Under the pieces are notes generated by a model. That model worked only from the letters and a program-made list of their open reading frames with translations. It did no database searches and had not been told where the DNA came from. 8,757 nt of DNA from Chloroflexota bacterium (GTDB lineage Bacteria; Chloroflexota; Limnocylindria; Limnocylindrales; CSP1-4): positions 1 through 8,757 of the forward strand of contig JAKAMV010000371.1 in the NCBI GenBank assembly GCA_021812735.1, written 5' to 3'. A program made the position numbers and the translations under genes. Each line of letters starts with the position of its first letter. The first letter of the stretch is position 1. This document shows, one piece after another, positions 5,757 through 8,757 of this stretch.

Positions 5757-6144
5757 GGGGGCAATGGCCCGGACCTCGCGCGCGGGGACGAACCGCTCCG
5801 CGCCGTACCAGGCCCTGGTCGTCGCCTCGCCGACCTCGAGGTCCACCGCCGGGGTCCAGGGTGTGCCGGCTTCGACCGAGCGCTCCTCCCGCAGCGCGAT
5901 GCCGTCGAGCGCGAGCCGCCTGCTCTGCTCCGAGTGCAGTGCCCCCGTGAGCCGCCAATACCGGTCGGTGCCCGACGGCATGGCCTCCCCGTCGAACGGC
6001 GCGAGCGTAGACGACCTTGGCATCAGACCCCTGTAGCAGACTGTCGCCGCTCCGGACGGCTCGCGCAGGACTTGCCAACCGGTCACGAGGCACGGCTCGC
6101 AGCTGGCGCCGCTGCTCGAGCAGCTCGTCACGGTAGGCGGTCTC
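5757..6144 (-). pseudogene. Coding-like remnant of an unrecognised gene
   Basis: Two minus-strand segments in different frames look like former protein. One (6144-6091) reads ETAYRDELLEQRRQLRAV, a typical charged N-terminal helix, with no start codon ahead of it. The other (from an ATG at 6023 down to about 5757) includes DRYWRLTGALHSEQSRRLAL, then LREERSVEAGTPWTPAVDLE and WYGAERFVPAREV. Its codons end mostly in G or C and its residue mix is balanced, unlike surrounding frames. Past about 5757 the frame turns into low-complexity Arg/Gly/Pro and runs on into DoxX antisense to 5373, so no natural end remains. I do not recognise the family. It could instead be a small intact ORF starting at 6023, or a chance open frame. 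Confidence 0.3.
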
Positions 6145-6282
6145 GACGGATCCGCCCCGACGGGCGCTTCCACGGGTGTGCTGTGGCGCGACAGCCTCCG
6201 CGGCTGGTTGGCCTCGGGCGAGGGCGGAGGCGCACCGGGCGCCTGTCGGGGGCCGGCGCGTGGTCGCGTGCGCCTGACCAGC

Positions 6283-6324
6283 CCGCTTCGCCGGTCGCGC
6301 AGGCCGCTTCGCCGGTCGCGCAGC
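6283..6324. repeat. 21-nt tandem repeat, two copies
   Basis: The unit CCGCTTCGCCGGTCGCGCAG plus one base (G, then C) occurs at 6283-6303 and 6304-6324, differing only in the last base. It lies just downstream of the ACP-like gene's stop (minus strand). The near-identity suggests a recent slippage duplication. Confidence 0.75.
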
Positions 6325-6339
6325 CGGCGATCGTGCGGC

Positions 6340-6579
6340 TCAGGCGGGGATCAGGTCGTCGACGAGCGCCTCGAGGTCCTCGAACGTCCGGACCCGGCGC
6401 ATCCCCTCCTCGAGGCTGATGTCGAAGGCGTCCTCGACTGCGACGAAGAGGTCCGCGAGGTCTTCGCGATCGAGGTTGAGGTCCTCGACGAAGTCGGTGT
6501 CGCCCTGGAGCTCACCAGCCTCGAGGCCGATCACCGCGAGGCAGACGGCGAGCAGGCGCGCCTGGTCCTCGGAGTTCAT
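6340..6579 (-). CDS. Acyl-carrier-protein-like protein lacking the phosphopantetheine serine
   Basis: The protein has 79 aa and is acidic, the length and helix pattern of an acyl carrier protein. Helix I is residues 4-20 (EDQARLLAVCLAVIGLE), then a loop with DTDFVEDLN, helix II 38-51 (REDLADLFVAVEDA), FDISLEEG, and helix IV 66-77 (FEDLEALVDDLI). In true ACPs the start of helix II is D-S-L, with 4'-phosphopantetheine on the Ser. Here the aligned residues are Asp37-Arg38-Glu39, and no Ser lies nearby, so it should not carry an acyl group by the usual route. It may be a structural or regulatory ACP homologue. The ATG at 6577-6579 has AAGGAGG (6585-6591) with a 5-nt spacer and is preferred over an in-frame start at 6624. 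It lies 137 nt downstream of the S49 gene on the same strand, with a decayed paralogue on that gene's other side. Confidence 0.75.
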   Translation of the reverse strand: MNSEDQARLLAVCLAVIGLEAGELQGDTDFVEDLNLDREDLADLFVAVEDAFDISLEEGMRRVRTFEDLEALVDDLIPA

Positions 6580-6620
6580 CTCGGCCTCCTTCTGCGGATA
6601 CGCGGCGTTCTCGAGCCTGG

Positions 6621-6661
6621 TCACCTGCCGGTCACGACGTGGCCGCCCGTGACCGAGGTGA
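6621..6661. promoter_or_regulatory. Long hairpin between S49 peptidase and ACP-like gene
   Basis: TCACCT (6621-6626) pairs with AGGTGA (6656-6661), and CGGTCACG (6629-6636) pairs with CGTGACCG (6648-6655). This gives 14 base pairs with one 2-nt bulge and an 11-nt loop. It starts 56 nt after the S49 stop and ends about 40 nt before the ACP-like start. It could be a terminator or attenuator for S49, or an operator for the ACP-like gene. No U-tract follows. Confidence 0.5.
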
Positions 6662-6716
6662 TCGTAGCGGACAGAAGAAGCCGAGCGGGAGGCGTGCGGA
6701 GGAGGTCAGGTCCGCC

Positions 6717-7538
6717 TCAGGTCCGCAGGCGGCTCTCCACGCGGCGCTCCACCTCGTCGCTGACCGCCGCCGCGAGGCTCGTCCCGAAGCGGCCGGCGAG
6801 CCGCTCGAACAACGGCCGGCGCAGGTGCGCCGTGGTGGACCGGGCTGGGACGCCGGCAGCGCGCGCCGCGATCTCGACCGCCCGCTCGAGGTCGCCGATC
6901 TCGTCGACCAGCCCGCGCTCGCGGGCCTCACGCCCGAGCCACACCTCGCCCGTCGCGAGTTCCCGCGCCCGCGCCTCGGGCATCCGCCGACCTGCCGCCA
7001 CCCGCCCGACGAACGCGTCGTAGAAGGCGTCGACGATCGCCTGCTCTTTGGCGAGCTCCTCCTCGGAGTCCTCCCGCCAGGGCGCCCCGGCCCCCTTCAG
7101 GCGCCCGGCGCGCGTCTCGGTGACGCTCACGCCCAGCCGGTCGAGCAGCCGGGGGAGGCGCGGCGAGGCGGCGATGACCCCGATCGATCCGACCACGGCA
7201 TTGGGCTGCGCGACGATCGTCGAGGCGGCCAGGGCGGCGAGGTAGGCGCCCGACGCGCCGACGCCCCGGATCGCCGCCACCAGGGGCTTCGTCGCGGCGA
7301 GCCGCTCGAGCGCGAGGAACATGTCGTCGCTCGCGGTCGCCGAGCCGCCCGGCGAGTCGATGTCGAGCACCACCGCGGGGACGCGCTTCGACTCGCGCAG
7401 CCGCCGCACGAGCTCGGTCCAGTCGGCGGTCCGCGAGCCGCCGCCGATCGGGCCGAACAGCCGCAGCACCGCGACGCGGTCGGGCCGCGCGCGGCGGAGC
7501 CGGGGGCCGATGACGGGGAGACGTCGCAGGAGGGTCAT
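6717..7538 (-). CDS. S49 family peptidase (SppA-like, no membrane anchor)
   Basis: The protein has 273 aa, similar to short single-domain SppA proteins. The strand RVAVLRLFGPIGGG (21-34) is the usual start of the ClpP-like fold. VVLDIDSPGGSATAS (57-70) is the oxyanion-loop motif. AAIRGVGASGAYLAALAAS (88-106) contains the nucleophile Ser96. VVGSIGVI follows, and ETRAGRLKGAGAPWRE (141-156) holds the catalytic Lys148. GEVWLGREARERGLVDEIG (197-215) is the conserved end. Both residues of the Ser/Lys dyad are present, so it should be active. SppA enzymes degrade leftover signal peptides and other membrane-associated peptides; this one has no signal peptide or TM helix, so a cytoplasmic or peripheral role is likely. 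The ATG at 7536-7538 (minus) is chosen because homology begins there; no Shine-Dalgarno is seen, and a TACGCT 7 nt upstream would fit a leaderless mRNA. It is flanked by two ACP-like genes. Confidence 0.88.
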   Translation of the reverse strand: MTLLRRLPVIGPRLRRARPDRVAVLRLFGPIGGGSRTADWTELVRRLRESKRVPAVVLDIDSPGGSATASDDMFLALERLAATKPLVAAIRGVGASGAYLAALAASTIVAQPNAVVGSIGVIAASPRLPRLLDRLGVSVTETRAGRLKGAGAPWREDSEEELAKEQAIVDAFYDAFVGRVAAGRRMPEARARELATGEVWLGREARERGLVDEIGDLERAVEIAARAAGVPARSTTAHLRRPLFERLAGRFGTSLAAAVSDEVERRVESRLRT

Positions 7539-7602
7539 CGCGCGCAGCGTAGCGCAGGCTGCGCGAGGGCCATCGCCGACGGCCGGCCCGGCTCGCCGCG
7601 AG

Positions 7603-7666
7603 ACTGCCGCAGCCCGGAGCGCGTCGGCCGCGGGACCGCCGCAGCCCGGAGCGCGTCGGCCGCGGG
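7603..7666. repeat. 32-nt tandem repeat, two copies plus a partial third
   Basis: A 32-nt unit occurs at 7603-7634 and 7635-7666, differing at one position (T7605 versus C7637). A degenerate partial third copy starts at 7667. The core includes GCCGCAGCCCGGAGCGCGTC. It sits between the S49 start and the decayed ACP-like copy. As 32 is not a multiple of 3, it does not look like an in-frame protein repeat. Confidence 0.8.
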
Positions 7667-7722
7667 AACGCCGCCGGGTGGCGAGCACCGTCCGGAGCAC
7701 TGGCATGAGCCGGCCGCGGAGG

Positions 7723-7869
7723 ATGCGCTCCCGGTGCCGCTCCTCGATGGACAGCGTCTCGTGCCTCGACGAACCCCGTGCCGCTCTCGAGCTCGCCCGC
7801 CTCCAGCCCGATCACCGCGAGGCAGAGGGCGAGCAGTCGCGCCTGGTCGGCGGGGTTCACCATGGCCAT
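7723..7869 (-). pseudogene. Decayed second copy of the ACP-like gene
   Basis: From an ATG at 7863 (or 7869) the minus strand reads MVNPADQARLLALCLAVIG, then LEAGELESGTGFVE. This matches the intact 79-aa ACP-like protein (6340-6579) at 24 of 31 residues and about 78 of 93 nucleotides, counted by eye. After FVE (base 7765) the match breaks: the helix-II part is missing, and a weak echo of the 'SLEEGMRR' part (SIEERHRER, about 7752-7723) appears in another frame. An internal deletion plus frameshift explains this. GGAG just upstream may be the old ribosome-binding site. It lies upstream of the S49 gene on the same strand. The 31 shared residues include seven replacements, consistent with relaxed constraint. 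Confidence 0.7.
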
Positions 7870-7966
7870 CTTCTCCGCTCGCTCGGCAGGTGCAAGCGTT
7901 TGGCCGGAGTGGCAGCCCCATCGGAATAAGTCCCCGATGCCGGTGTACCGTCCGATTGGCGGCGTG

Positions 7967-7996
7967 ATGCGCGAGCGAGGCGCATGGCAGCTGCCA
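7967..7996. promoter_or_regulatory. Two abutting dyad symmetries upstream of the LuxR-type gene
   Basis: ATGCGC (7967-7972)/GCGCAT (7980-7985) with a 7-nt centre directly adjoins the perfect 12-bp palindrome TGGCAGCTGCCA (7985-7996). They end 47 nt before the GTG start at 8044, a plausible operator position. No clear -35/-10 pair is seen nearby, and no binding protein can be named. Confidence 0.35.
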
Positions 7997-8043
7997 CAAG
8001 CGGCAGGACCGTCGGCGTTTGGGTGACGTGAAGGGAGGCCAGG

Positions 8044-8757
8044 GTGCCGGACGAGGTCGTCGGTCGGGGCGACGAGCTCGCAGTCCTGGAGCGGTTTGTC
8101 GAGCGCGCCTCGGCGTCCGCGGCCGGCATCGTCCTTGACGGCGAGGCGGGGATCGGCAAGACGACGCTGTGGGAGGCCGGGGCCCGTACGGCGCGGCAGC
8201 GCGGCTGGCGTGTCCTCTCGTCGCGACCCGCCCGTGCCGAGCAGGGCCTCACCCTCGGCGGCCTGACCGACGTCCTGGGCAGCGTCGAGCCCGGGGACAT
8301 GGCCGAGCTGCCAGCCCCGCAACGCCATGCCCTCGAGGTCGCGCTCCTCCGCGCGGCGCCGACGGGAAGCCTGCCCGACCAGCGCACGCTGTCCGTAGCC
8401 GTCGCGGGGCTGCTGCGCGGGCTCGCTGCTCGACAGCCGGTGCTGCTGGCATTCGACGACGCCCAGTGGCTCGACGAGAGCTCGGCGGCCATCCTCGCCT
8501 ACGCCGTTCGGCGCCTGTGGGACCGTCCCGTCGGGGTCCTGGCGTCGGTCAGGACCGGAACTGCGACATCGGCCTCCGATGCACTGCTGGCGGCTGTGCC
8601 CTCAGACCGCCTCGAGAGACTCGCGGTCGGCCCGCTCCCGCTGGGGCCCCTGCATCGGCTGCTGGAGGCGAGGATCGCGCGGTCGTTCCCGCGTCTGGTG
8701 CTGGTCCGGATCGAGGCGGCGTCGGGCGGCAACCCGTTCTTCGCGATCGAAGATCGG
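8044..8757 (+). CDS. AAA-ATPase LuxR-type transcriptional regulator (LAL-like), N-terminal part; runs off the window
   Basis: The 238 codons present have no stop. VGRGDELAVLERFVERA (6-22) is the usual opening of STAND/LAL-type ATPases. Walker A is GEAGIGKTTLWE (33-44). The middle (about 57-80) reads VLSSRPARAEQGLTLGGLTDVL, typical of the 'ATP-binding LuxR' family of actinobacteria. Walker B is PVLLAFDDAQWLDESS (132-147). The visible end, GGNPFFAIE, is the conserved 'GGNPxFxxE' motif after the ATPase. Full proteins are about 900-1000 aa with a C-terminal LuxR HTH, which would lie outside the window, so the LuxR label is inferred from the ATPase part. The GTG start has AAGGGAGG (8031-8038) with a 5-nt spacer, and an in-frame TGA at 8029-8031 excludes any earlier start. 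It is transcribed divergently from the ACP-like/S49 block. Confidence 0.85.
   Translation, partial: MPDEVVGRGDELAVLERFVERASASAAGIVLDGEAGIGKTTLWEAGARTARQRGWRVLSSRPARAEQGLTLGGLTDVLGSVEPGDMAELPAPQRHALEVALLRAAPTGSLPDQRTLSVAVAGLLRGLAARQPVLLAFDDAQWLDESSAAILAYAVRRLWDRPVGVLASVRTGTATSASDALLAAVPSDRLERLAVGPLPLGPLHRLLEARIARSFPRLVLVRIEAASGGNPFFAIEDR

Larger units (their letters stand above)
5536..6339. other. About 800 nt with no intact gene
   Basis: Between the DoxX terminator and the ACP-like gene I find no complete gene on either strand. The minus strand shows coding-like remnants (next entry) and a 21-nt tandem repeat at 6283-6324. Plus-strand frames here are Arg/Pro/Ser-rich shadows. The stretch looks like decayed sequence. 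Confidence 0.45.

Noticed and set aside
4587..6419. 610-codon open frame on the plus strand
   Set aside because: It overlaps DoxX in another frame and runs through the terminator; the translation is Arg-rich low complexity with no motif.
7603..7666. Repeat considered as a CRISPR fragment
   Set aside because: The two units are directly contiguous with no spacer, and no cas genes are present.
7900..7928. TTGGCC/GGAATA as a promoter for the LuxR-type gene
   Set aside because: Spacing is 17 nt but both boxes match the consensus poorly and would leave a leader over 100 nt; not supported.
6639..7967. 442-codon open frame on the plus strand
   Set aside because: It is antisense to the S49 peptidase, which has a full catalytic dyad and motifs.
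6928..8328. 466-codon open frame on the minus strand
   Set aside because: It is antisense to the LuxR-type ATPase and out of frame with S49; only the short ACP-like piece within it (7765-7869) is meaningful.

Overview
The window is very GC-rich DNA with GC-biased third codon positions, several GTG starts, at least one apparently leaderless gene, a TTGACA/TAGGAT-type promoter, and MarR, AraC and AAA-LuxR regulators. This suggests a high-GC actinobacterial lineage, possibly a soil or Thermoleophilia-like relative. That placement is inference; there is no rRNA or other phylogenetic marker here. I see no CRISPR array, tRNA, IS element or phage gene. Several long open frames on the strand opposite real genes are GC artefacts and are not annotated.

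Region 1 (1-1350): the 5' end of a GNAT acetyltransferase (minus), an unrecognised 75-aa Arg-rich protein (minus) and a MarR regulator (plus). The last two diverge from a 156-nt region with two back-to-back TTGACA promoters whose -35 boxes lie inside copies of a TCTTGA(Y)RTC operator. The MarR mRNA looks leaderless.

Region 2 (1350-3340, all minus): a VOC (glyoxalase-fold) protein behind a short AraC-type regulator, 36 nt apart and probably one operon. Next to them is a DUF1028 Ntn-type protein with a C-terminal peptidoglycan-binding-like domain. Strong GC hairpins sit between MarR and VOC (convergent) and between DUF1028 and AraC.

Region 3 (3340-5540): a DJ-1/PfpI protein (plus), a frameshifted relic of a DHA2-type MFS exporter (minus), then a four-helix DoxX membrane protein (plus) with a 12-bp terminator hairpin. 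MarR, VOC, DJ-1/PfpI and DoxX families are all often tied to electrophile, quinone or thiol stress, so this half may be a loose stress island. The MarR operator is not seen upstream of the other genes.

Region 4 (5540-7870): about 800 nt with no intact gene but coding-like remnants on the minus strand. Then, reading on the minus strand, come a decayed copy of an acyl-carrier-protein-like gene, an S49 (SppA-type) peptidase without membrane helix, and an intact 79-aa ACP-like gene that lacks the phosphopantetheine serine. Two short tandem repeats (32 nt and 21 nt) and a long two-part hairpin lie in the spacers. This is the most unusual part of the window.

Region 5 (8044-8757): the N-terminal 238 codons of a large AAA-ATPase LuxR-type regulator running off the window, preceded by two adjacent dyad symmetries.
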